A DNA stretch of 64,000 nt from an uncultured Sulfitobacter sp. (lineage in GTDB: Bacteria; Pseudomonadota; Alphaproteobacteria; Rhodobacterales; Rhodobacteraceae), in contig NZ_CANMQD010000002.1 in assembly GCF_947499945.1 (NCBI RefSeq), positions 558,001 through 622,000 on the forward strand, read 5' to 3'. Positions 56,461-63,412 of the stretch are shown here, piece by piece; the stretch's first letter is position 1, and each line of letters starts with the position of its first letter. The position numbers were made by a program, and so were the translations under genes. The notes beneath the pieces are model-generated. The model made no database searches, was not told where the DNA came from, and saw only the letters and a list, made by a program, of their open reading frames with translations.

Positions 56461-57138
56461 GGTCAAGGACCCATTAATCTACTTGAGACTGTCTGGCCTG
56501 TATGATTCAATCTTCCAAATTGAAGGGGTTTTATGGACAATCTTTATTTGTTGAATAAAAAAAAGATGGTGCGGCTTAGGCTGTAATTTCCGAAGAGCCA
56601 TGGTGTGCCACGGGTAGACGATCCATGCGTATTGTACGGTATTATCTCCATCAATGGTAATGGCTTATGCTAGTGTGGTGCACCCAAGGAATATGGCCCA
56701 TACAAGACGCTCTAAAACCGCTGGAAAAGATGAAGTGACATGGGGGTGTTCGCGCTGATCATGATGGGGCTGGCCGCTGAGGCTCCCGACAAAAAGGCAA
56801 TCTCGATTGACGCTACCTATATCAAACCAGATCGCACGGCTGCTAGCCTGCGGGTAAAAGAGGGGGCGTGAACGTCTGATAGGCCAGAGCAAAGGGGGCA
56901 TGAACACCAAATTACATGCCGTAGTTGATGCAATAGCTCAGCAGATCAGGTTCTTTATGACTGCCAATCATGTTAGTGATTACATTGGAGCAAGGGCTCT
57001 TGCGAGCAATTTACCAGCGGCTGAATGGCTATTGGGAGATCGGGACTATTACCCGATTGGTTCCGAGAAGTCCTTGTAGAGATGGGGATAACGCCATGTT
57101 TCCCTGGACGGAAGTCACGCGATAAGCCTGTCAGATAT
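56461..57138 (+). mobile_element. Decayed IS5-family (IS427-like) element, left part
   Basis: Starts with GGTCAAGGACCCATTAATCT, like the ends of copies 1 and 2. The transposase reading can be followed (MDNLYLLNKKKMVRLRL-stop-FPKSHGVPRVDD ... SDMGVFALIMMGLAAEAPDKKAISIDATYIKPDRTAAS ... GGMNTKLHAVVDAIAQQIRFFMTANHVSDYIGARAL ... LLGDRDYYPIG) with many stops and frameshifts. It is cut at 57138 by the insertion of an IS3 element; the rest is at 58337-58499. Confidence 0.88.
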
Positions 57139-57209
57139 GGTAATCCCTCCTAAAATTTGTGGTGTTCAAGAGTGGAATTTTCTCGGCAAGATATCTGAAG
57201 AGATTTTTG

Positions 57210-57476
57210 ATGAAGATAGCACGATATAGCGACGCACAGATAATGGGCATCTTGAGGCAGGCGGAGGGCGGTGTGCCGGTTTCTGAGTTGTGCCGTGAAC
57301 ACGGGATGAGCAGCGCGAGTTTTTACAAGTGGCGTGCCAAATTTGGTGGCATGGATGCATCTTTGATCACTGAAATGAGAGACATGGCCGAGCAGAACCA
57401 GCGTCTCAAGAAGATGTATGCTGAGATGAGCATGCAAAATGATCTGCTGAAGGAAGCCTTAGGAAAAAAGCGCTAA
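57210..57476 (+). CDS. IS3-family transposase OrfA
   Basis: 88 residues: helix-turn-helix [20 protein letters not shown] ... [26 protein letters not shown], then a leucine-zipper helix ([25 protein letters not shown]). ATG at 57210; the longer frame back to 57159 covers the inverted repeat. The full transposase (OrfAB) is made by a -1 frameshift near the orfA end. Confidence 0.88.
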   Translation: MKIARYSDAQIMGILRQAEGGVPVSELCREHGMSSASFYKWRAKFGGMDASLITEMRDMAEQNQRLKKMYAEMSMQNDLLKEALGKKR

Positions 57477-57496
57477 GGCCGTCTCTGCGACGAGAG

Positions 57497-58297
57497 ATGG
57501 CCATGAATGCGGTCGCACGGCATGGGGTCAGCATTGCGTTGGCCTGCCCCACATTCCAAATCAGTGAGAAGTGTTATCACTACAGCCCTGTGCTGAGCGA
57601 TGAGAACGAAGAGATTGCGGACTGGCTTGAACGTCTGACGGCAAACAAGCGCTCTTGGGGCTTTGGCTTGTGCTTTTTGTATCTGCGCAACGTCCAAGGC
57701 TATGGCTGGAACCACAAGCGTGTCTACCGGATCTACTGCGAACTGGAGCTGAACCTGCGGATCAAACCCAAGAAGCGGCTGAAGCGTGAAAAACCAGAGC
57801 CGCTGGCGGTCCCAGACCTGCCAAACGACACGTGGTCGATGGATTTTCGGGAGGATCAACTTGCTGCCGGCCGATCGATCCGGACATTAAACGTGCTTGA
57901 TGACTTCAATCGCGAAGGTCTGTGTATCGAAGTCGACTTCTCGTTGCCAGCGGAGTGCGTCGTGCGAAGCTTAAACCAGATCATCGAGTGGCGCGGGAAA
58001 CCAAACACCATTCGCGTTGATAATGGCCCCGAGTACATCAGAGGAAAGTTGATGGAATGGGCTGAGAAGCACGGCGTCAGGTTGGAACACATCCAGCCCG
58101 GCAAACCCCAGCAGAATGCCTACACCGAGCGTTACAATCGCACCGTTCGCGGCGAATGGCTGAGCCAATACATCTTTGAAACCATCGAGGAGGCGCAGGA
58201 CCAAGCAATTAAATGGCTCTGGACTTACAACAACGAGCGACCCAACATGGGCATTGGCGGCATAACACCCGCTATGAAACTGAAAGCAGCCGCATGA
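57497..58297 (+). CDS. IS3-family transposase OrfB
   Basis: 266 residues with an rve/DDE catalytic core: Asp in [10 protein letters not shown], Asp in [10 protein letters not shown] and Glu in [11 protein letters not shown], ending [23 protein letters not shown]. No stops or frameshifts, so this copy could be active. The decayed relative at 51209-51880 shows an older generation of the same element in the island. Confidence 0.9.
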   Translation: MAMNAVARHGVSIALACPTFQISEKCYHYSPVLSDENEEIADWLERLTANKRSWGFGLCFLYLRNVQGYGWNHKRVYRIYCELELNLRIKPKKRLKREKPEPLAVPDLPNDTWSMDFREDQLAAGRSIRTLNVLDDFNREGLCIEVDFSLPAECVVRSLNQIIEWRGKPNTIRVDNGPEYIRGKLMEWAEKHGVRLEHIQPGKPQQNAYTERYNRTVRGEWLSQYIFETIEEAQDQAIKWLWTYNNERPNMGIGGITPAMKLKAAA

Positions 58298-58336
58298 ATT
58301 CTACGGCTGGACCCCATTAAAAATGGGGGGATTGCC

Positions 58337-58499
58337 ATATGACAAGCGCCGTTACAGAAAACGCAACCAGATCGAGATTATGTTCGGACGCTTGAAAGAT
58401 TGGCGACGCGTGGCAACCCGTTATTACGATGCCCCAGGGTATTTCTCTCCGCCATCGCTCTCGCCGCAACGGTGATATTTTGGTTTTGAGTCCTGAGGC
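58337..58499 (+). mobile_element. Decayed IS5-family element, right part
   Basis: Continues the transposase from 57138: DKRRYRKRNQIEIMFGRLKDWRRVATRYYDAPG, then frameshifted sequence ending at GAGTCCTGAGGC and followed by TA, like the right end of copies 1 and 2. Confidence 0.85.
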
Positions 58500-58672
58500 T
58501 AGGGATGCATACGATTTGCACACTTTGCGATTTATTTAAAGAAAGTAGCATACGCCCAGTGTCCTAACCGATCAGCTGCGGCACTATCAGCAGCGACAGG
58601 TAGCAAGTCTCAAGCGTTAGAATTGGGATCATTTTGATCTTCTTCGCATTGCTAGGGTTTTGATTGAGATTT
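58500..58672. other. Region after A2, possibly a decayed C gene
   Basis: 173 bases. On the - strand, directly after A2, the stretch AAATGATCCCAATT (plus 58621-58634) and its surroundings resemble the part of C1 that encodes R-R-R-L-K-M-I-Q-F, but the frame has stops. Otherwise nothing seen. Confidence 0.3.
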
Positions 58673-58888
58673 TCACTTTGTATTTTCACTTGGATTCAAA
58701 TCTTTAGATTTCGGATAGACAGCATCCATGACAGCTCGATAATTCGACTTCTCATCTTTTTGCGTAATCTCATTCAGAGCGACGTGTTGCGCTTCGCAGA
58801 TTATGCGTTCTAATTCAGGCAACTCGTTTTTTCCAGCGAACTTGGCGAGATCGGACAAGGCGTCAAAGATAAACATAGCATTTTTCAT
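58673..58888 (-). CDS. Small protein family A, copy A2 (71 aa)
   Basis: ATG at 58888, 8 bases after GGAG. KNAMFIFDALSDLAKFAGKNELPELERIICEAQHVALNEITQKDEKSNYRAVMDAVYP aligns along its length with A1 (shared F-D-A-L, G-x-N, the A-x-x-x-A-x-x-E-I stretch and Y-x-A-x-x-x-x-(I/V)-(F/Y)-P). The CtrA-type site 42 bases upstream overlaps the stop codon of the preceding B2 fragment. Function unknown. Confidence 0.73.
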   Translation of the reverse strand: MKNAMFIFDALSDLAKFAGKNELPELERIICEAQHVALNEITQKDEKSNYRAVMDAVYPKSKDLNPSENTK

Positions 58889-58930
58889 AGGCACTACTCC
58901 AGTTTCAACCTGAAGATGCGTAAAAGTCGG

Positions 58931-58945
58931 TTAAGAGAACATTAA
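58931..58945. promoter_or_regulatory. CtrA-type site before small gene A2
   Basis: TTAA-N7-TTAA (58931-58934 and 58942-58945), read on the - strand as TTAATGTTCTCTTAACC; 42 bases before the A2 ATG. It shares bases with the TAA stop of B2. Confidence 0.65.
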
Positions 58946-59116
58946 TTTAGACACGCGTTTTTATCAAGATTTCTACTTTCAATAGGTGACTTTACGTCAC
59001 CGCGTTCTTTTTGCAACTGCTTTACGATTTCAAGAAATGCGGTGCGTGTTCTCTCGTAGCCAGCTCTTTCAGCTATCGTGGCGGCAATAAGTGCTCGCTC
59101 TAATACATCATCAATT
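58942..59116 (-). pseudogene. Small protein family B, fragment B2
   Basis: The frame I-D-D-V-L-E-R-A-L-I-A-A-T-I-A-E-R-A-G-Y and then E-R-T-R-T-A-F-L-E-I-V-K-Q-L ends at TAA (58942-58944). It aligns with B1 and B3 but has no start: at 59116 it meets the IS3 element, and beyond the IS the same frame stays open into the A3 stump without any start codon. So B2 lost its 5' end and promoter, and the copy is dead. Confidence 0.65.
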
Positions 59117-59181
59117 GAAGTGGTCCGGCAAAACTGGACAGCGTGCTAAGATGTATCCAAGCTTAAAGACAGGATACAGAA

Positions 59182-59460
59182 ATGACGAAGAGACGCAGTT
59201 TTTCAGACAAGTTCAAAGCTACTGTGGCGCTCGAAGCGCTGCGTGGTGACAAGACGGCGCAAGAGATTGCAGCCAAGCACAAGGTTCATCCAACGCAGGT
59301 GACGACGTGGAAGCGGCAGGCGATTGATGGGCTGACCGGGGTATTTTCCGATAAGTTCCGGCGGGCTGAGGACAACGAGGCTGAAGTCAAAGAGCTGCAC
59401 GCCAAGATCGGGAAGCTGGCGGTCGAGAACGATTTTTTGTCACAAGGGCTAAAGCGATGA
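59182..59460 (+). CDS. IS3-family transposase OrfA
   Basis: 92 residues: helix-turn-helix KRRSFSDKFKATVALEALRG ... TAQEIAAKHKVHPTQVTTWKRQAIDGL and a short coiled coil (EVKELHAKIGKLAVENDFL). It overlaps orfB by 4 bases (ATGA). Intact, but useless alone because orfB is broken. Confidence 0.88.
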   Translation: MTKRRSFSDKFKATVALEALRGDKTAQEIAAKHKVHPTQVTTWKRQAIDGLTGVFSDKFRRAEDNEAEVKELHAKIGKLAVENDFLSQGLKR

Positions 59461-60311
59461 GCCCGACCGAACGCAAGCAAATGATCAACCGAGACCGTAC
59501 GGATTTAAGTCTGACCAAACAGTGCAAGTTACTGAGGATCAGCCGATCGTCGCTGTACTACACGCCAGTTGGCGTGAATGCGGAGACGCTGAAACTGATG
59601 CATGAAATCGACCGTGTGTTCACGAAGTACCCATTCTTTGGAAGCCGTCAGATCGCGGCCTACTTGCCGAGAAACGGGTTCCATGCGGGCCGCCACCGTG
59701 TGCGTCGTCTGATGGGCATCATGGGACTGCAGGCCATCTACAAAGGTCCTAACACAAGCAAGAAGCACCCACAGCATCGCATTTACCCATATTTGTTGCG
59801 GAAGCTGCCGATCACGCGCCCAAACCATGTTTGATGTAGCGATATTACCTACATTCCAATGCGCCGTGGGTTCTTGTATCTGGTTGCGATCATGGATTGG
59901 GCGACGCGCAAGGTGCTGGCATGGCGGCTGTCGAACACGCTGGACGCCAGCTTTTGTGTCGACGCATTGAACGAGGCTATCGCCAAATACGGCAAGCCAG
60001 AGATCATGAACACGGACCAGGGGTCGCAGTTCACGGGTTCTGCATGGATCACCACTCTGACCGAGGCTGATGTCAAAATCTCAATGGACGGTCGAGGTCG
60101 TTATCTCGATAACATCTTCATCGAACGGTTGTGGCGGTCACTGAAGCAGGAGGCTGTCTATCTGCATGAATTGCAGGACGGCTTCTAAGCCAAACGCGTG
60201 ATCAAAGACTGGATCAGCTTCTATAACGCCGAGCGCCCTCACACGGCTCTCGACAAGCGAACCCCTGACGACGCATTCTTTGACACAGAACAATCCCAGA
60301 AGGCGGCATGA
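59457..60311 (+). pseudogene. IS3-family transposase OrfB with two nonsense codons
   Basis: Reads MHEIDRVFTKYPFFGSRQIAAYL ... RPNHV, then TGA at 59832-59834 where relatives have Trp, then C-S-D-I-T-Y-I-P-M-R-R-G-F-L-Y-L-V-A-I-M-D-W with the first catalytic Asp, MNTDQGSQFTG with the second and the Glu region FIERLWRSLKQE; a second stop TAA at 60186-60188 follows LQDGF. The remainder (KDWISFYNAERPHTALDKRTPDDAFF) is open to the final TGA. Confidence 0.87.
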
Positions 60312-60369
60312 AACCAACCAGATTACATCTTAGCTGAGCCGTAAAACTGTCCTGAAAAGCAGGACCACT

Positions 60370-60474
60370 TCATTCTGCATCTTCGACTTCCCTTAACAGG
60401 CGCGGATCATTTTTGCCTTCCGTAAACGATCTAAGATTGTCTAACGCTTTAAATATAATAGAATATGATACCAT
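60370..60474 (-). pseudogene. Small protein family A, truncated copy A3
   Basis: ATG at 60474; 34 codons VSYSIIFKALDNLRSFTEGK then N-D-P-R-L-L-R-E-V-E-D-A-E, and then TGA supplied by the end of the IS3 element. The sequence matches the first half of A1 and A2. It has a good CtrA-type site 50 bases upstream that overlaps the B3 stop codon, the same layout as B2-A2. Confidence 0.65.
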
Positions 60475-60524
60475 AACAGAGCGCCCTCTTCAGACTACAC
60501 AAGCTGAAGGGAACATAATATTGG

Positions 60525-60539
60525 TTAACGAATTGTTAA
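60525..60539. promoter_or_regulatory. CtrA-type site before A3
   Basis: TTAA-N7-TTAA, on the - strand TTAAC-AATTC-GTTAACC, a full match to the extended Rhodobacterales CtrA site. 50 bases before the A3 ATG; overlaps the TAA stop of B3. Confidence 0.72.
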
Positions 60540-60724
60540 GGCATCTGAGGTTCCCCCAGGTCAACACTTCCAACGTTATCATGCTCGTGAAGTGGCTTCT
60601 TTCTGCCTTCAGCCAACCCTATTTGCCGAGCAATGCTTAGGAGTGCATTATAGGTTTCACTAAACCCGGATTGTCTAGCTAACTCAGCCGCAACAAGGGT
60701 CTGATTTTTGAGTTCGCTTTGCAT
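60536..60724 (-). CDS. Small protein family B, copy B3 (62 aa)
   Basis: ATG at 60724, 8 bases after GGAG. QSELKNQTLVAAELARQSGFSETYNALLSIARQIGLAEG aligns with B1 and B2; the C-terminal 25 residues (H-E-H-D-N-V-G-S-V-D-L-G-E-P) are specific to this copy. Preceded by a CtrA-type site (60772-60786) 47 bases before the start, followed by A3. First gene of the - strand B-A-B-A array. Confidence 0.72.
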   Translation of the reverse strand: MQSELKNQTLVAAELARQSGFSETYNALLSIARQIGLAEGRKKPLHEHDNVGSVDLGEPQMP

Positions 60725-60771
60725 ATTTCTCACTCCATTAAGTTATCTGAAACCATTTGCTCCGCAGAGGC

Positions 60772-60786
60772 TTAACAGAAGATTAA
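60772..60786. promoter_or_regulatory. CtrA-type site before B3
   Basis: TTAA-N7-TTAA (60772-60775 and 60783-60786), read on the - strand TTAATCTTCTGTTAAGC; 47 bases before the B3 ATG. Confidence 0.65.
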
Positions 60787-61139
60787 CCGCTAGATTAATT
60801 CAGCACGGAGTAGCGGATTTTCGCCAAATTTTATCAATATCGGCACATTTTCGCTCCAGATTACGTGCCACCTTCGACTTTAATCACTACATTTAGCCTA
60901 TAACTCAATGAAAAGTGAAACCCGTGATGAACGTGTAGAGGCGGATGTAGTGGTGTCGATAGGCTCAGAACCAAGTGACAAAATAACCAAACCAGCACCT
61001 TTTATCCCCACCTAGCGTCTTATCAGGGGAGCGCCTTGGACCACTCGGCAACGTCTGATTTTAAATTTTTTAAATTTACAGCGCACGGGGGCTATCAAGA
61101 CAAAGAGAATCCGATTGGTACTGATTGCTGTGGACCCTA
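60787..61139. other. Region without genes, containing a tRNA-Ser-like fragment
   Basis: About 350 bases. On the - strand at 61017-61055 there is a piece resembling the 5' half of a tRNA-Ser (listed separately). The rest has no open frames that look real. Confidence 0.5.
61017..61055 (-). pseudogene. 5' fragment resembling tRNA-Ser
   Basis: On the - strand AGACGTTGCCGAGTGGTCCA followed by AGGCGCTCCCCTGATAAG. This fits the acceptor start, D-arm (GCCGAGTGGTCCAAGGC) and the 5' side of the anticodon arm of a class II tRNA-Ser; the expected GCT-type anticodon has changed (TGATAA) and the 3' half (variable arm, T-arm, acceptor) does not follow. A dead tRNA piece, such as left by integration or carried by a phage. 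Confidence 0.5.
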
Positions 61140-61212
61140 GGCTCTGGACCCATTAATCCGCTTGAGACCATCAGGCTGGCGTGATTCAAGTTCCCAAAGC
61201 TTTGGGGGCATA

Positions 61213-61560
61213 ATGAGCAATCTTTACTGGCTGAGCGAAGCTCAGATGGTGCGGCTCCGGCCGTATTTTCCGAAGAGCCATGGTGTGCCACGCGTCGATG
61301 ATCGACGCGTGCTCAGTGGTATTATCTTCATCAATCGCAATGGGTTGCGGTGGTGTGATGCACCCAAGGAGTATGGGCCTCCTAAGACGCTTTATAACCG
61401 CTGGAAACGGTGGAGCGACATGGGGGTGTTCGCGAGGATCATGACCGGACTGGCTGCGGAGACACCCGATAATCAAACAATCTCTATCGATGCAACCTAT
61501 CTCAAAGCGCACCGCACGGCCTCAAGCCTGCGGTTAAAAAAGGGGGGCGTGGCAGGCTGA
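61213..61560 (+). CDS. IS5-family transposase, N-terminal frame (copy 2)
   Basis: 115 residues as in copy 1 but with the conserved Trp in LRWCDAPKEYG retained; first catalytic Asp in SIDATYLKAH. Joined to the next frame by slippage on A6G6 near 61,540. Confidence 0.88.
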   Translation: MSNLYWLSEAQMVRLRPYFPKSHGVPRVDDRRVLSGIIFINRNGLRWCDAPKEYGPPKTLYNRWKRWSDMGVFARIMTGLAAETPDNQTISIDATYLKAHRTASSLRLKKGGVAG

Positions 61561-61580
61561 TCGGGCGTACAAAAGGTGGT

Positions 61581-61970
61581 ATGAACACGAAGTTGCACGC
61601 CGTCACTGACACGATTGGACGGCCGATCCGGTTCTTCGTGACCGCTGGCCAGGTCAGCGATTACACTGGAGCCAGAGCTCTAGTGGCAAGCCTTCCTGCT
61701 GCCGATTGGTTATTGGGAGACCGAGGATATGACGCGGATTGGTTCCGAGAAGCCCTTGTAGATAAGGGAATAACGCCCTGCATCCCGGGACGAAAGTCGC
61801 GCGACAAGCCCGTCAAATATGACAAGCGTCGCTACAAACGACACAACCGCATCGAGATAATGTTTGGCCGCCTGAAAGACTGGCGACGTATCGCAACCAG
61901 ATACGACCGATGCTTAAAGGTATTCCTGTCCGCAATCGCCCTCGCAGCAACCATCTTGTTCTGGTTATAA
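61581..61970 (+). CDS. IS5-family transposase, C-terminal frame (copy 2)
   Basis: 129 residues shown; second catalytic Asp in LLGDRGYDADW and Glu in RIEIMFGRLKDWRR. Expressed as part of the frameshift fusion. Confidence 0.88.
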   Translation: MNTKLHAVTDTIGRPIRFFVTAGQVSDYTGARALVASLPAADWLLGDRGYDADWFREALVDKGITPCIPGRKSRDKPVKYDKRRYKRHNRIEIMFGRLKDWRRIATRYDRCLKVFLSAIALAATILFWL

Positions 61971-62022
61971 ATCAATGAGTCTGGAGCCTAAGCGCCAAGT
62001 CAGTCTTCAATCACCACTGCCG

Positions 62023-62358
62023 TTAAAGCGAGAATATGCCGTCCTCTGTATCTATCCAGTGCTTCAAGAGGCAGGAGCAAGCTCTCTTGTTGGGCGGAAG
62101 GGCAGCAATATCGGCGGCTAAGGCTGCGATTGTCTCGTAGCGGATTTGTGATGAAAGCAGGTTTTCGTAAGTTGTCACACCATCAAATTGATCAACACTT
62201 GAGCAAACCGATATGCTTGCCAAGATTAGATCGCTTGAACTAACTTCAGGATATCTACGAACAGCTTCCCCAATAGCCATACCAATTGAGCGGCCATCTT
62301 CTAGGATCAACTCTGCTATAAATTTCTCAATGGCGTTCCATGCGGATATGCTAATCAT
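62023..62358 (-). CDS. Unknown protein, 111 aa
   Basis: ISISAWNAIEKFIAELILED ... GMAIGEAVRRYPEVSSSDLILASISVCSSVDQF ... YETIAALAADIAALPPNKRACSCLLKHW. Probably helical, weakly acidic, no family recognised. A short frame upstream (62415-62358, 19 codons) overlaps its start in an ATGA arrangement. Its codon use and its place next to the small-gene array fit an island gene, but no sequence likeness to families A or B is visible. Moderate confidence that it is real. Confidence 0.5.
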   Translation of the reverse strand: MISISAWNAIEKFIAELILEDGRSIGMAIGEAVRRYPEVSSSDLILASISVCSSVDQFDGVTTYENLLSSQIRYETIAALAADIAALPPNKRACSCLLKHWIDTEDGIFSL

Positions 62359-62850
62359 AGATTATGATGTGGCTTCCCGACATGCCACCTTTCAAAGTCT
62401 GTAAGTTGATCCATTGCCAACTCGTTCCGCCTTGACAGCCTACGTTGAAAGCAATCGACGCCATCACGCTTTGCTTGTTAAAATCTGTTTGTCCAAAATT
62501 ATCTCAAAACTACTTTAATGCTTTTACAATCCTAGGTGGTGCTAGCAGTCACCCACTAAATTTATCAAATGACCTAGTCCAACAACTCGCACTTATTGTA
62601 CGGTCCTCAAGGATCAGAGACGCAATTCATTAATACCTTGTTAACCGTTTTAGAACAAGGTTAACACGAGTCTAGTCAGATAAGACACACAGCAGCCTTG
62701 TTGGGCGGAAGCGTATTCTACGTCCTTTTTTCATGGCTTATATTTGGCAATGACTTAAACTGGGCAATTAGTCCCCAGCAATCTGCCCTTCTCCCAATAC
62801 GAAAAAGCGCACTACTGTAAACACGGAGGCGGGTTTCACATTTATACCAC
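62359..62850. other. Region without clear genes; contains a CtrA-type site
   Basis: About 490 bases. TTAA-TACCTTG-TTAA at 62630-62644 is a full CtrA-type site, and TTAG-N7-TTAA follows at 62650-62664. On the - strand downstream of it (about 62,450-62,530) the frame contains R-I-V-K-A-L-K-stop-F-stop-D-N-F-G, faintly like the I-F-K-A-L...F start of family A, possibly another dead copy. A 62-codon + strand frame (62445) has no signals. Confidence 0.4.
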
Positions 62851-62950
62851 TTAGGTTTCTATGCTGCTGAGCGACTTGTAGACCGTAGCCCGACCTATAC
62901 CCAGCTCCTTTCCGAAATCGCAGCGAAGCTGTACGGGATCATATGCTAGC
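62851..62950 (-). pseudogene. C-terminal fragment of a serine recombinase (resolvase/invertase)
   Basis: The frame ends D-P-V-Q-L-R-C-D-F-G-K-E-L-G-I-G-R-A-T-V-Y-K-S-L-S-S-I-E-T-stop. The helix-turn-helix KELGIGRATVYKSL is typical of the DNA-binding tail of Tn3-type resolvases and invertases. The catalytic domain is missing. Confidence 0.65.
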
Positions 62951-63412
62951 ACGTGCCGCTGGACGCTGAGAGTGAAGGGTTAAGCCGGCTCCGTTTTTAA
63001 TTAAGGCAGGCGAGCCATATCTGGAAGCTCACCACACCAGGCGATTGTCAGACGGTAGTCCCGATGACCCACGATACGTCGCTGCGATCTGCCCAACGGT
63101 TCACCGGGAGATCCATTTTGGGGCAAACGGATCAAAACTGAACTCGGAATTGATGGCTAAACTTAAGCTTATCGAGGGCTAACGGCTCATAGTGGACATT
63201 GATGGCCTTCGCAGCAAACGGCTGCTTCCAGCTTAAATCGTCGAAAGCTGCGTTGTGCACAGATGTCCAGTATAGCGTTAGGGGAAAATGCTCAGCAACT
63301 GAATGAGTTTGGAACAGGACTGTTTGTTTGTTTCAGTCAGAGTGGTTTGTGTATTGCCAACTCCGACCCATCAGGTCTTTAGCGGACGAGGTGTCTATAC
63401 CCGCTGCTGTTG
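62951..63412. other. Region without recognised genes
   Basis: About 460 bases between the resolvase fragment and the terminase gene. All frames are interrupted; pieces look like decayed coding sequence, but I recognise no family. A 66-codon + strand frame (63328) overlaps the terminase end and is not supported. Confidence 0.5.

Larger units (their letters stand above)
57139..58336 (+). mobile_element. Intact-looking IS3-family (IS407-like) element inserted in the decayed IS5 element
   Basis: 1198 bases. Ends GGTAATCCCTCC and GGGGGGATTGCC form imperfect inverted repeats (GGYAATCCCYCC). ATAT flanks both sides (57135-57138 and 58337-58340), a 4-base target duplication as expected for the IS407 group. 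The host IS5 sequence reads through once the element and one ATAT are removed. Confidence 0.92.
59117..60371 (+). mobile_element. IS3-family element with broken orfB, inserted in the small-gene array
   Basis: 1255 bases. Ends GAAGTGGTCCGGCAAAACTGGACAG-like left (key GAAGTGGTCC) and ACTGTCCTGAAAAGCAGGACCACTTC-like right (key GGACCACTTC), imperfect inverted repeats. ATT on both sides (59114-59116 and 60372-60374) is a 3-base target duplication. Encodes orfA (intact) and orfB (two nonsense codons). Confidence 0.9.
61140..61988 (+). mobile_element. IS5-family (IS427-like) insertion sequence, copy 2
   Basis: 849 bases with the same inverted repeats as copy 1 (GGCTCTGGACCC left, GAGTCTGGAGCC right) and TA on both sides. 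Opposite orientation to copy 1; together they enclose 49,788-61,139 including the RTX genes and the small-gene array. Confidence 0.92.

Noticed and set aside
62445..62633. 62-codon + strand frame
   Set aside because: No ribosome-binding site, and a CtrA-type site and a decayed frame on the other strand explain the region better.
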